A DNA stretch of 64,000 bases, taken from Ureibacillus composti. GTDB taxonomy: Bacteria; Bacillota; Bacilli; Bacillales_A; Planococcaceae. The notes below the pieces were generated by a model. The model saw nothing but the letters and a program-made list of their open reading frames with translations, did not search any database and was not told the DNA's origin. Position 1 is the stretch's first letter. Each line of letters starts with the position of its first letter. Below, piece by piece: positions 25,260 to 34,402 of this stretch. The stretch spans positions 3,551,001 through 3,615,000 of the forward strand of contig JAUCEP010000002.1 in assembly GCA_030348875.1 (NCBI GenBank), given 5' to 3'. A program made the position numbers and the translations under genes.

Positions 25260-26711
25260 TTAAACCGTTCTTTTATAATTCAACTTAAAATTAACTACTT
25301 TTGGCTCTGTCATCTCTTGGATTGCAAATTTCACACCTTCTCTACCAAGGCCAGATCCTTTAACCCCGCCAAATGGCATACCATCAATGCGATAATCACT
25401 ACTATCATTAATCATAATGCCGCCAACATTCATTTTTTCGATTGCTTCGAAGGCTCTTTCAATATCTCTCGTGAAGATACCCGCTTGTAATCCATAATTT
25501 ACAGCGTTTGACTTTTCAATAGCAGAAGCAAAATCATCAACTGAATATAGTAAAACAACTGGTCCAAACACTTCTTGCTGCGCGATCGTACAATCTTCTG
25601 GAACATCAACTAAGACTGTCGGCGAATAAAACGCACCTTGACGCTTACCACCAGTTAGAATTTTTGCTCCTTTACTAACCGCTTCATTTACCCAAGTTTC
25701 TACTCGAATAGCTTCCTTTTCACTGATCAACGGACCCATATCTGTTGTTTCTAGCATTTTATCGCCAACTTGATAGTTTTTAGTCCGAGCAACGAAGCTT
25801 GAACAAAATTCATCGTAAATATCACGTTCGATATAAACACGCTGAACTCCAAGGCAATTTTGACCCGCTGCATAGAATGCTCCCGAAACAGTAGATTCAA
25901 CCGCATCTTCGAAATCGGCGTCCTTCAAAACGATGACAGGCGAATTGGATCCAAGCTCCATGCTAATCTTTTTCAAACCAGCTTTATGTGCGATATTCTC
26001 CCCAGTTTCAAGGCCTCCTGTAAATGAAACCATTCGAATGTCTGGATGAGTGATTAAAATGTCGCCTATTTCCCCACCGTGTCCTGTAATTACAGAGAAA
26101 ACTTTAGGTGGCAATCCCGCTGCTTCAAATGCTTTTGCAAGAAGAAGAGCACTTAAAGGTGTAGCAGTTGCAGGTTTAACAATAATTGCGTTACCTGATG
26201 CGATGGCAGGACCGACTTTGTGTGCAACTAAGTTAAGTGGGTCATTAAATGGTGTGATGGCCGCAATAATCCCAATTGGGAACCTGTAGTAATAACCTAC
26301 GCGATTTTCACTGCCTTCTCTTTGATCGAAAGGAATCGTTTCTCCTTGAATACGTCTTGCTTCTTCTGCTGAAATTTGTAATGTTTGAATACAGCGTTTT
26401 ACTTCAGCTCGAGCTTGAAGAATGGTTTTACTCCCTTCTTCAGCAATCGTTATGGCATATTCTTCTTTATTTTCATTGATATAATTGGCTGCCTTGTTTA
26501 AAATGCTAATTCTTTGGTGAACTGGCATTGCAGCAGCAATTTTTGCACCCTCTTTTGCTTTTTCAATGGCAAAAAGCATATCTTCAGCCGATGCAGCAGG
26601 AACACTTGTAATGAATGAATTGTCTTGTGGATTCAAAACAGGAATCGTCTCCTCTTTCGTAATCCATTCACCTGCAATGTACATGCCCATCCCAAGTAGC
26701 TCTGTTTTCAT
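25260..26711 (-). CDS. doeC: NAD(P)-dependent aldehyde dehydrogenase, probable aspartate-semialdehyde dehydrogenase DoeC
   Basis: A 483-residue ALDH-superfamily enzyme. It shows NAIIVKPATATPLSALLLAK (cofactor site), FTGGLETGENIA, the catalytic Glu in SMELGSNSP (near 252) and the catalytic Cys in AGQNCLGVQRVY (near 286), and QEVFGPV. In ectoine catabolism DoeC oxidises aspartate semialdehyde to aspartate. The assignment depends on the cluster. The ATG at 26711 follows AAGGAAAGG; the frame extends to a GTG at 26720 that sits in the RBS. It lies 38 nt from the M20 gene upstream and 91 nt from the aminotransferase downstream. Confidence 0.78.
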   Translation of the reverse strand: MKTELLGMGMYIAGEWITKEETIPVLNPQDNSFITSVPAASAEDMLFAIEKAKEGAKIAAAMPVHQRISILNKAANYINENKEEYAITIAEEGSKTILQARAEVKRCIQTLQISAEEARRIQGETIPFDQREGSENRVGYYYRFPIGIIAAITPFNDPLNLVAHKVGPAIASGNAIIVKPATATPLSALLLAKAFEAAGLPPKVFSVITGHGGEIGDILITHPDIRMVSFTGGLETGENIAHKAGLKKISMELGSNSPVIVLKDADFEDAVESTVSGAFYAAGQNCLGVQRVYIERDIYDEFCSSFVARTKNYQVGDKMLETTDMGPLISEKEAIRVETWVNEAVSKGAKILTGGKRQGAFYSPTVLVDVPEDCTIAQQEVFGPVVLLYSVDDFASAIEKSNAVNYGLQAGIFTRDIERAFEAIEKMNVGGIMINDSSDYRIDGMPFGGVKGSGLGREGVKFAIQEMTEPKVVNFKLNYKRTV

Positions 26712-26749
26712 CACACACACACCTTTCCTTAGAAATTTTAAGTGGCAGT

Positions 26750-27946
26750 TTAATTTTGCTTTAATAGATTAAGAGCAGATGCAGTTAGAATTGATACACC
26801 GATTGGTAGACATCGCTCATCGATATCAAAAATATTGGTATGCAAGTCTCGTGAAATCCCATCCGCAATTGCACATCCAAGGAAGAACATAGCCCCTGGA
26901 ATCTGTCTTGTCATATAACCAAAATCTTCTCCGCCAAGTCCAAATGGTTTTTGAATGATCTTCATCTCTGGATATAATTCTTTTGCTGTATTTTTTATGA
27001 TTTCATTTACTTTTGGATCATTGTTTAATGCAGGCTCTCCCCGTTCAACTTCAAATGTATAAGATCCCCCAAGTGGCTCAACCACTTTAAATACTTGCTC
27101 TACTTCGTTTGCAAGCTGATCTCTTACTTCAGGAGAATAAGTTCTTAATGTACCCGTAATCGATATTTCTTCAGGAATGATATTACTTGCAGTACCCGTC
27201 TGTATTTGACCAATACTTGCAACAGCGGTATCTAGCGCCGATACTTTCCTAGAGATGATTCCATAAAATGCTTGAAGGAAAGATCCTAGCATCCAAATTG
27301 GGTCAGTACCTAAATGAGGATACCCGCCATGTCCACCTGTTGCTCTAATTTTCCCGTGGAATACATCAACGTTTGCCATACTATAACCGTCATTCATTTG
27401 AATTGTCTGTACAGGTTCCCAAGGGCACATGTGTAGAGCAATAATAGACTCTACATTCTCCAATATTCCCTCTTGCATCATTCTTGGTGCTCCAGAAAGT
27501 CCTTCTTCATCTGTTGCTTCTTCTGCAGGTTGGAAAATTAGTTTGATTGTCCCTGTAAATAATCCTTCTTTTGCTTTTTTCGCAAGAACCTTTGCAACGC
27601 CAAGCAAAATTGCAGTATGCGCGTCATGGCCACAAGCATGCATAACACCAGGATTATTCGATTGAAAACCGTGTTCGTTTTTTTCCACTATCGGCAAGGC
27701 ATCCATATCAGCACGAATAGCGACCGTTTTTCCTTCACCATTTGAAATAGTTGCGACAATCCCTGTATTCGCGACATTTGTTTGAATAGACACGCCCTCT
27801 ATTTCACCCAATGTTTCTGCAACGAACTGAGAAGTTTTGAATTCTTGAAAACTTAATTCAGGGTTTTCATGAAGATGTCTTCTCCAACTTACAAGCTTGT
27901 CTTCGATCGCCTTTGCCTCATCGACAAGATCATTTAAAACTAACAT
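26750..27946 (-). CDS. doeB2: M20-family deacetylase, probable N-acetyl-diaminobutyrate deacetylase DoeB2
   Basis: A 398-residue M20D amidohydrolase. It shows WRRHLHENPELSFQE, IRADMDALPI, MHACGHDAHTAILLG, FQPAEEATDEEG, GGHGGYPHLG (dimer-domain His) and FGLGGEDFGYM. DoeB2-type enzymes deacetylate N2-acetyl-2,4-diaminobutyrate, the product of ectoine ring opening. The role follows from sitting 59 nt downstream of a DoeA-like ectoine hydrolase; alternative substrates such as N-acyl amino acids cannot be excluded. AGGAGG 8 nt before the ATG. It is only a distant relative of the M20 protein at 12285-13409. Confidence 0.8.
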   Translation of the reverse strand: MLVLNDLVDEAKAIEDKLVSWRRHLHENPELSFQEFKTSQFVAETLGEIEGVSIQTNVANTGIVATISNGEGKTVAIRADMDALPIVEKNEHGFQSNNPGVMHACGHDAHTAILLGVAKVLAKKAKEGLFTGTIKLIFQPAEEATDEEGLSGAPRMMQEGILENVESIIALHMCPWEPVQTIQMNDGYSMANVDVFHGKIRATGGHGGYPHLGTDPIWMLGSFLQAFYGIISRKVSALDTAVASIGQIQTGTASNIIPEEISITGTLRTYSPEVRDQLANEVEQVFKVVEPLGGSYTFEVERGEPALNNDPKVNEIIKNTAKELYPEMKIIQKPFGLGGEDFGYMTRQIPGAMFFLGCAIADGISRDLHTNIFDIDERCLPIGVSILTASALNLLKQN

Positions 27947-28005
27947 TAGAAATTTACCTCCTTGCTGAAATATTCCGTATTAGGAATTTGGAGTAGTTTT
28001 ATATA

Positions 28006-29199
28006 TTAAATTCGAATATTTCGGTCTTCATTGACAATCAATTCTCGTTTAAAGTCAGCTAGCACTTCACAGCCAGTCTCAGTTACTCTAAAGGATTCAC
28101 TGATCTCAATTCCGTAGTTGTCAAACCATAGTCCCGGTATTAAATGAAACGTCATGTTTGGTTGTAACACTGTAAGATCCCCTCGACGAATACTTGCTGT
28201 ATGCTCGCCCCAATCTGGCGGATAATTTAAGCCCATAGAATAACCAACTCTTGAATCTTTGACGATTCCATGCTTAGAAATTACATTTGACCATGCCATT
28301 TCTACATCTTCACAAGTAGCTCCTGGCTTTACCACGTCGAGCGCAACGTTTAATCCTTCAACTACAATTTTTGAAACATCTAACGCTTCTTGGCTTGGCT
28401 TACCTAGTGAAACTGTACGTGCTAGTGGAGAATGGTAGCGTTGGTAACATCCTGCAATTTCAATAATGACCATTTCATTATCTTTATATTTTTTATCTGT
28501 CCAAGTGATATGTGGAGTCGATGTATTTTCTCCAGCTGGAAGCATTGGTACGATGGCAGGATAATCTCCACCAAACTCATCTGTTCCGCGAACTAATGAT
28601 TGATAGATATTAGCAACTGCATCACATTCTCTAACACCTTCTTGAATCGAATCCACTGCTCTTTGCATGCCGACTTCAACAATTTTTGATGCTCGCTTAA
28701 TAAATTCAATTTCTGCATCAGATTTAATCAGTCGTACATAGTTAACTAGTAAACTAGCATCTGAGAATTTTGCATTTGGAAGATTCTTTTTCAAACATTC
28801 GTAGGATTGTACTGAAAAATAATAAGAGTCCATTTCAATTCCAATTCGGCGGTTTGATTGGCCAATTTGCGTTAATATTTTTGCAGCAAATTCACTAGGA
28901 TGTTTTGTTTTAGAATGAACATGATCTTCTGGATAAGGAATAATATTTTCGTGGTAAAGCCATGTAGTCGCTTTTGCAGCATTGGCATCCATTTTTCTTC
29001 CAATCCAAATTGGCTGATCCTCATCAACAATAACGATTAGCATTTGGTCAACGTAAAATGACCAGCTATTATATCCTGAAAGGTAATTCATATTTGCAGG
29101 GTTTGTAACAATTAATACTTCAATTCCTCTTTCCAACATACTTCGTTTTGTTTGATCTAAACGGTTTTTATACTCTTTTAAACTAAATGGCAACATCAT
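28006..29199 (-). CDS. doeA: M24-family ectoine hydrolase (DoeA/EutD)
   Basis: A 397-residue pita-bread M24 protein, close to the usual 395-400 of ectoine hydrolases. Signature segments include MNYLSGYNSWSFYVDQ (near 38-53), EFGGDYPAIVPMLPAGEN (near 208), EIAGCYQRYHSPLARTV (near 248) and GLNYPPDWGEHTASIRRGD (near 315), which I recognise from DoeA proteins. Unlike Xaa-Pro peptidases, these lack a full metal-binding set and open the ectoine ring hydrolytically. It is the first gene of a four-gene minus-strand run. ATG at 29199 or 29196, with GAGGG upstream. Its promoter region holds a large inverted repeat at 29318-29379. Confidence 0.85.
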   Translation of the reverse strand: MMLPFSLKEYKNRLDQTKRSMLERGIEVLIVTNPANMNYLSGYNSWSFYVDQMLIVIVDEDQPIWIGRKMDANAAKATTWLYHENIIPYPEDHVHSKTKHPSEFAAKILTQIGQSNRRIGIEMDSYYFSVQSYECLKKNLPNAKFSDASLLVNYVRLIKSDAEIEFIKRASKIVEVGMQRAVDSIQEGVRECDAVANIYQSLVRGTDEFGGDYPAIVPMLPAGENTSTPHITWTDKKYKDNEMVIIEIAGCYQRYHSPLARTVSLGKPSQEALDVSKIVVEGLNVALDVVKPGATCEDVEMAWSNVISKHGIVKDSRVGYSMGLNYPPDWGEHTASIRRGDLTVLQPNMTFHLIPGLWFDNYGIEISESFRVTETGCEVLADFKRELIVNEDRNIRI

Positions 29200-29317
29200 A
29201 ATCCCTCATTTCAGCATATAAATATTGTTTTGTTTTTTAGTAACCTTTGTTGATTTCATTATAAAGAGAAGGATTTTATAAAACATCCGATAATGTGTAT
29301 GAATTTTCTGAAGTTTC

Positions 29318-29379
29318 TTTTATACAATTTTGAATCATACAGGTGCACCTTTTTCTTTTTTACAGAAAAGTGTATAAAA
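29318..29379 (-). promoter_or_regulatory. Candidate operator upstream of the ectoine-catabolism operon
   Basis: TTTTATACAATTTT (29318-29331) and AAAAGTGTATAAAA (29366-29379) form an inverted repeat matching at 13 of 14 positions. AGGTGCACCT, a perfect palindrome, sits between them at 29341-29350. The whole lies 120-180 nt before the doeA start. A half-site-like TTTATACAATT also occurs before the PucR-type regulator gene (about 31661). Regulator binding is an inference. Confidence 0.5.
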
Positions 29380-29469
29380 GAGAGTCTGAGGTTGGGGTAA
29401 AATTAAAAAGACCACTTCTCATAGAGAAATGGTGTTTGTTTGTTGTTGGTTGTTAATGCGATCCGTGCA

Positions 29470-29779
29470 AACTTGCTAAAAGTTTATTCTAATAAAGAAT
29501 CTGATCTAGTATCTGGTGAGAGCGGTCTAAGCACACAAGCCGCAAAGCCATGTTGAAACATGTCTTTTCGACTTGTCTATGTGCTTTGTGTAAGGACCGC
29601 TCACATAAAATATATCCTTCTAAACGTTCCGGAGATATTGCGCGGCTTACAGTGGTAGGCCGCGGTTTCTGGAGAGTGGCTAAAACTTATTAACATGTAG
29701 TCACCCATCGAGTAAAGTATTAAACTTATTATAAATATTAGTGTTTTTCTAATATTCTACTTATGTCCTAGCTCAGACT
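29470..29779 (-). repeat. Structured intergenic repeat, copy C
   Basis: Read on the minus strand from 29779: GGACATAAGTAGAATATT, then TTAGCC, hairpin 1 CGCGGC/GCCGCG (29641-29664), the GTTTAGAAGGATATA linker, and hairpin 2 with GAGCGGTC/GACCGCTC closing pairs ending near 29516, then the TTATTAGAATAAACTT tail and AGCAAGT near 29470. It lies between the PucR-type regulator (3' side) and the doeA promoter region. Confidence 0.87.
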
Positions 29780-29792
29780 TATTTCTATATCT

Positions 29793-31493
29793 TTACAACC
29801 CATCAATATTCGAAAGGTCTGTATTGATTTGTTCCCTCTTAATAACACCTGTTGACCATACGCGAATACTAAAATCCAATAGGAAGAGATCATCCGGATT
29901 CACGAGTGATAGTCCAGTTAAAGATTCAATTTTTCTTAACCTGTATAGAAGGGACTGACGGTGAAGGTTAAGGTCGCGTGCAGTTTGACTTACATTCCCA
30001 CTATTTCGGTTATAGCCTATGAACGTATTAATTAAATCCATATCCCGCTTCTCGTCATATTCAACTAACGGTAAAATCGTGGCAGCCATGATTTCTTTCA
30101 CTTCTGCATTGATCGCCAAATTGAGTAATAACCGATTCATGCGAGTTTCATCAAAGTTTACTCGTTTACCAATCCCAATTTGCTTCCTTCCCATGTCCAA
30201 TGCCGCTTTCGCTTTTTTGAAACTATGAGAGAAATCTTGATTCTCTTCTTTATATTTTCCGATTCCCCATGAAAAAGTTACGCTAGGAAATAAATGATTT
30301 AACCTTCGTTCAACCAAATCTAAAAAATGATTAACTGAATCAGAAGAGGATTCTTTCTTTACTTCTAGAAAAATGATGATTTGATTTCCTTCATAAGCAA
30401 ATAACATTTGATGTTTAACAACTTCAGCTGCAAAGATTAATTCTTCTTTTAAATAAACAATCATTTTTTCTAGCCAATTATATTTTAATGGTTGCTTTTT
30501 GGAATCACTTTCCATTAAGGATTCCAAATTCTCAGGATATCCAATAATACAATCATAGTCGGTATTCAAATTGTATTGAAACTGTTCCGCCTTTGCGTTT
30601 TTATATTCCTCGGACAGACTTTCCCCCTTAATCAGCCTTAATAGAAAATCATTTTGTAAACGCATTTCAGCTCTCGTTACAACACTATTTCGAGAAAACC
30701 ATAATGCACTAGCCATCATAGCATGTTCAATAATATGTATGTCCTGCTGATTCAACTGATACTCTAAATCAGTTAGTACGCAAATTTCACCTTCATGTAC
30801 TCCATTTGTTTGAATTGACAAGTGATACAAGTTCGAATCTTCGTCTGATATTGTTTTCATTTTAGAGTGTAATGGATGTTGGGAAGCTTTCTTATTTTGA
30901 TGCATCCTAATTAATCGATTTCGTATACTAAAAACCTTTGTTGGATTAGCACTGCCAGCTGTCGGACTTCCTTTCTCATTTAATATTAAAATGGGAAGAC
31001 CCAGCTCTTCTTCTACATAATTTGAAATTTCCCCGATATGTTTACCATCTAAAATCATTTGAATTAAATTTTGATGTACATCTTTTGATCGTTTTAAATC
31101 ATTTTGTTGAATCTGATTTAATTCTCGCATTACTTCATGAACAATATCAGCAAAGCGAATCTCCCACGGGATTTCTATTAAAATAAAATTTCTTTCTTCT
31201 GCAAATTGAATGATTTCATCAGGAATTTCAAATATATAGCGACCGGTAGCAATAGCTAATGCGGATGCACCAGAATCATATACATCTTTTACAAATTCTA
31301 ATAGAATATCTAAATCCTCATGACAGCCTATCCCTGTAGTAAGTACAAATTCATTTTCTCTGACAAAGTTCTCAACAGGACTTTCAATAACTGAAACCCA
31401 TTCAATTAACTTGTTACCTAAAACGTCTTTACCTGATTTTACTTTGGAGGTTTTTAGTAGAGGAAGTTCCGTAATATCACGAACATATAGCAT
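29793..31493 (-). CDS. PucR-family transcriptional regulator of the ectoine cluster
   Basis: A 566-residue PucR-type activator. It has an N-terminal PucR domain (residues 1-125, LYVRDITELPLLKTSKV.., ENEFVLTTGIG, ALAIATGRYIFEIP), a central GGDEF-like linker region, and a C-terminal HTH_30 near residues 500-550 (GNVSQTARDLNLHRQSLLYRLRKIE). PucR-type proteins are commonly linked with purine, GABA and ectoine catabolic genes, sensing a pathway metabolite. Its position between the transporter and the doe-like genes, all on one strand, suggests it controls both. AGGAGAG 10 nt before the ATG. Confidence 0.88.
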   Translation of the reverse strand: MLYVRDITELPLLKTSKVKSGKDVLGNKLIEWVSVIESPVENFVRENEFVLTTGIGCHEDLDILLEFVKDVYDSGASALAIATGRYIFEIPDEIIQFAEERNFILIEIPWEIRFADIVHEVMRELNQIQQNDLKRSKDVHQNLIQMILDGKHIGEISNYVEEELGLPILILNEKGSPTAGSANPTKVFSIRNRLIRMHQNKKASQHPLHSKMKTISDEDSNLYHLSIQTNGVHEGEICVLTDLEYQLNQQDIHIIEHAMMASALWFSRNSVVTRAEMRLQNDFLLRLIKGESLSEEYKNAKAEQFQYNLNTDYDCIIGYPENLESLMESDSKKQPLKYNWLEKMIVYLKEELIFAAEVVKHQMLFAYEGNQIIIFLEVKKESSSDSVNHFLDLVERRLNHLFPSVTFSWGIGKYKEENQDFSHSFKKAKAALDMGRKQIGIGKRVNFDETRMNRLLLNLAINAEVKEIMAATILPLVEYDEKRDMDLINTFIGYNRNSGNVSQTARDLNLHRQSLLYRLRKIESLTGLSLVNPDDLFLLDFSIRVWSTGVIKREQINTDLSNIDGL

Positions 31494-31754
31494 CTTAACT
31501 TTCTCTCCTTTCGAATATAATCATTTTTAGATTTTCTTAGATGTCCAACATATTAAAAAGAGTATTTAGTTTTGAAACCAAGAGGAATAAATATTTATAA
31601 CATTCCGAAGAATCAATCGCTTGGTAGTTTTTGTAACCTTATATTATACTTTTCTATCAATTTATACAATTCTCAATATAGAAAAATAATTCAGAATTTA
31701 GAATTTCTCTGCATTTATTATTAAAAAATAATTTTTAACCCATAAAACACAAAA

Positions 31755-31805
31755 TGAAAAACACCTCATAAAAGAGAATTCCAATCTTTTACAAGGTGTT
31801 TCAAT
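31755..31805. terminator. Terminator of the MHS transporter gene
   Basis: AAACACCT (31758-31766) pairs with AGGTGTTT (31794-31801), with inner TAAAAGA/TCTTTTA pairs. T-runs occur on both strands. Confidence 0.85.
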
Positions 31806-31811
31806 TTTTTA

Positions 31812-33296
31812 TTATTTTACTGTTGCGTGTTCCTTATACTCACTTTCAACCACTTTTTCTGATGGCAATTCTTCTTTCCACCAAAGCGCTTTATCTGGAT
31901 TTTTTAATAGTTCATTAATTTCACTTGCATGTTCAACAGTTGGAGCCGAACCACGTAACGATCTTCCAGCTGTTTCTTTAACGAAAAAGCCAACTACGAC
32001 AAGTCCGATTACACAAACAACCATTAATACATACGCAGGAACCATGCTATTATGCGTCATACTAACTAACGAAGCAATAACAAGTGGTGTTGTTCCACCA
32101 AATAGAGAGGTAGAAATGTTATAAGTAATCGCGAGTGACCCGTATCGTACTTCTGTAAAGAATAAAGATGGTAATGTTGCTGGAAGCGTTCCTTGGAAAG
32201 CAGCAAGCATGATTCCTAGGATAAATAATCCTAAAAAGACAACAAAATCATGGCCAGTACCCATCATGATAAATGCAGGTATACTAAGTAAAATAGTCCC
32301 GATTAATGCTCCTATCACAATGCGATTGCGTCCAATTCGATCGCTCCAATAACCCGCTGCCAAAATGATTGGAATAATTAAAACCATCACAAGAAGAGAA
32401 TACGCTAATCCTTTTGTTTCACCATAGCCAAGCTCTTGAGTTAAATAAGATGGCATATAAGTGAGAACCATATAGAGCGCTGTGTTATAAAACAATACAA
32501 TTCCAATACAAATCAGAAGAGGTTTCCAATGATTTGTCAAAATTTCTTTAATAGAAACCTGATGACTTTCTTCTTCTTTCACTTCTTCCATAGCCTTAAA
32601 TGCAGGCGTTTCCTCTAGACGGGAACGTAAATAAAAACCAATGATTCCTAAAGGACCGGCAATCAAAAATGGAATTCTCCAACCCCATTCAACCATCTTT
32701 TCAGGACCTAAGATGAACGTCAATAAAGTAACTAATGCAGCGCTGACAGAGAAACCTACGAGAGTTCCAACTTCTAAACCACTCGCTAAATAACCGCGCT
32801 TTTTATCAGGAGTTGACTCTGCTATGTAAGTCATAGCTCCCGCATACTCGCCTCCAGTTGAAAATCCTTGGACTAATCTAGCAATCAGTAGCAAAATAGG
32901 AGCTGCTACACCTATAGTCGAATAGCTTGGAATCAGACCGATAAATAATGTAGAGGCGGCCATCATAATTAAAGTAAGAGCAAGGATTTTCTTTCGTCCA
33001 ACTCGATCTCCCAACATCCCAAATACATAACCACCGATTGGCCGGGCGATAAAGGCAATGGCAAATGTGGCAAATGCATAGATTAATTGATAGGAAGGAT
33101 CAATCTCAGGAAAAAAGACTTTCCCAATAGTAACCGCTAAATATGCATAGACACCGAAGTCAAACCATTCGATTGCGTTACCAAGAGACGTAACGAAAAC
33201 CGTTCGCTTAGCGGCCTTAGCATCTACAACAATTACATCTTCTTTTTTCAACTTACTTTCAAACTTTCCTAAAGAATTCCTCTGTTTACTAACCAT
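31812..33296 (-). CDS. MFS transporter, metabolite:H+ symporter (ProP-like) family
   Basis: A 494-residue 12-segment transporter. MHS-family signatures: SLGNAIEWFDFGVYAYLA (near 35), RPIGGYVFGMLGDRVGRKKIL (in two parts, near 88), GFSTGGEYAGAMTYIAE and RSRLEETPAF. The family imports compatible solutes and organic acids (proline, betaine, ectoine, dicarboxylates) with protons. Next to an ectoine-catabolism set, ectoine or hydroxyectoine import as a nutrient is the natural reading, but it is inferred. AAGGAGGG 5-6 nt before the ATG. It has its own terminator, so it is a separate transcript from the regulator. Confidence 0.88.
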   Translation of the reverse strand: MVSKQRNSLGKFESKLKKEDVIVVDAKAAKRTVFVTSLGNAIEWFDFGVYAYLAVTIGKVFFPEIDPSYQLIYAFATFAIAFIARPIGGYVFGMLGDRVGRKKILALTLIMMAASTLFIGLIPSYSTIGVAAPILLLIARLVQGFSTGGEYAGAMTYIAESTPDKKRGYLASGLEVGTLVGFSVSAALVTLLTFILGPEKMVEWGWRIPFLIAGPLGIIGFYLRSRLEETPAFKAMEEVKEEESHQVSIKEILTNHWKPLLICIGIVLFYNTALYMVLTYMPSYLTQELGYGETKGLAYSLLVMVLIIPIILAAGYWSDRIGRNRIVIGALIGTILLSIPAFIMMGTGHDFVVFLGLFILGIMLAAFQGTLPATLPSLFFTEVRYGSLAITYNISTSLFGGTTPLVIASLVSMTHNSMVPAYVLMVVCVIGLVVVGFFVKETAGRSLRGSAPTVEHASEINELLKNPDKALWWKEELPSEKVVESEYKEHATVK

Positions 33297-33299
33297 ACT

Positions 33300-33732
33300 T
33301 TTCCCTCCTTAAAAACTTGATATTTTTATCACACTTCTTCCCCCAACTTCCAAATGGTTTTCTTAAAAAAGAGCACCACATGTACAGTTGGAAATAATTT
33401 GTTTATATTCTAAAACTGATCCCTCATCCTACCTAAAAATGCTCTTCTACATACAAGGAACATTCAATCCTTGTATCATTAAAAACTTACTTTTCTCTAT
33501 CAAAACCTATTATTCTACAATTTTCTATATATTCACAATATTAATTAAATTGTTTGACGTGTACAATATTCAATTTGTATGAAGTTTCTTTTTTACTTTT
33601 TAGACAATATAACTACAAATTAATATAGGAAATGGGCTTACACTTTTTACGTGTTTTATCATTGGATGTAAACTTTGAATTGGACCTGTTATCGACCACA
33701 ATGTTGTTGAGTTATAGAAAGTAAACGAAAAA
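33300..33732. other. AT-rich gap upstream of the MHS transporter
   Basis: About 430 bases. A small ACAAGG/CCTTGT stem lies near 33456-33477. It presumably carries the transporter promoter. No convincing gene: the 64-codon frame here has no ribosome site and low-complexity content. Confidence 0.5.
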
Positions 33733-33776
33733 GTAAAAACGCCAAAACCATTGATAATAATGGATTTTGACGTTTA
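33733..33776 (-). terminator. Terminator-like hairpin, twin of 23750-23792
   Basis: AACGCCAAAACCATT (33738-33752) pairs with AATGGATTTTGACGTT (33759-33774), T-run on the minus strand. Arms are the same as in the hairpin that ends the ectoine cluster. It follows the gene fragment at 33787-33924. Confidence 0.75.
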
Positions 33777-33786
33777 ATTTGAAGTA

Positions 33787-33924
33787 TTAGAAATTTGTAC
33801 TTTTTAATTGAGGGGCAATTTGCATAGCGCCGTCACGATCTGTATAGAGACTTTGTAGGACGGATAAATATCTTTGATAGAATACATATTGCCGTGGACA
33901 CGTTACCTGTAAATCATTCCATCA
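33787..33924 (-). pseudogene. Possible C-terminal gene fragment
   Basis: On the minus strand about 44 codons stay open, with protein-like composition (CPRQYVFYQRYLSVLQSLY.., DRDGAMQIAPQL), before a TAA at 33789-33787. A TGA lies immediately upstream and there is no start codon with an RBS. A terminator-like hairpin follows directly. This looks like the tail of a lost gene, perhaps cut when neighbouring DNA was inserted. I do not recognise the family, and chance cannot be ruled out. Confidence 0.35.
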
Positions 33925-34074
33925 TTTAGATTTTAAAAAAGCATTCCTCAAAGTACTTTAAAGAAGGGAATTATTTCAAAAAATGTTCAATTAATTCCAA
34001 AATAATGTATACATTTATATTTTACTTTTTGTATACTTACACCATAGAACGTAATAGGAGATAATACTAATTTA

Positions 34075-34302
34075 ATGAACAATACGTTAGAAGAAATAAA
34101 TTGTCTAAAGGAAATAGAAAAAGTTAGAGCTGAATTAATAAAAAGTGGAATGGAAAAAGGTTTATCCCATCCAACAACCATTGAAATTAGCCAAAGCCTT
34201 GATAAAATGTTAAACGAATATACGACACTTAGAAATTCTACTAAAATTGCCTATGCATACAAATCTACAGCTCATCTGTCTGTGCATTTAAATACTCCAT
34301 AA
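34075..34302 (+). CDS. Spo0E-family aspartyl-phosphate phosphatase
   Basis: A 75-residue protein with the Spo0E signature SHPTTIEISQSLDKMLNEY (residues about 31-49), containing the SxxLD core that places Asp and Gln at the response-regulator phospho-Asp. Such proteins dephosphorylate Spo0A-P and delay sporulation. Two short helices around this motif fit the small helical-hairpin fold. GGAG is 14 nt upstream, a weak spacing; no alternative start exists because the frame is not open with a better codon. Followed by a strong terminator. Confidence 0.85.
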   Translation: MNNTLEEINCLKEIEKVRAELIKSGMEKGLSHPTTIEISQSLDKMLNEYTTLRNSTKIAYAYKSTAHLSVHLNTP

Positions 34303-34304
34303 TT

Positions 34305-34350
34305 TCAGAGAAGGGGTCGAGATGTTTCTCGACAGTCTTTCTCTTTTTTA
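34305..34350 (+). terminator. Terminator of the Spo0E-like gene
   Basis: Nested stem: AGAGAA with TTTCTCT outside and GTCGAG (34316-34321) with CTCGAC (34328-34333) inside, followed by TTTTTTA. Confidence 0.85.
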
Positions 34351-34402
34351 TTCTTTTATTAAGTCTCTTGTTATTGCGGTCGTCAAGTTGTTGTAGAAAT
34401 CG

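Noticed and set aside
33388-33582. 64-codon plus-strand ORF
   Set aside because: No ribosome site and an AT-driven Ile/Phe/Tyr-rich composition.
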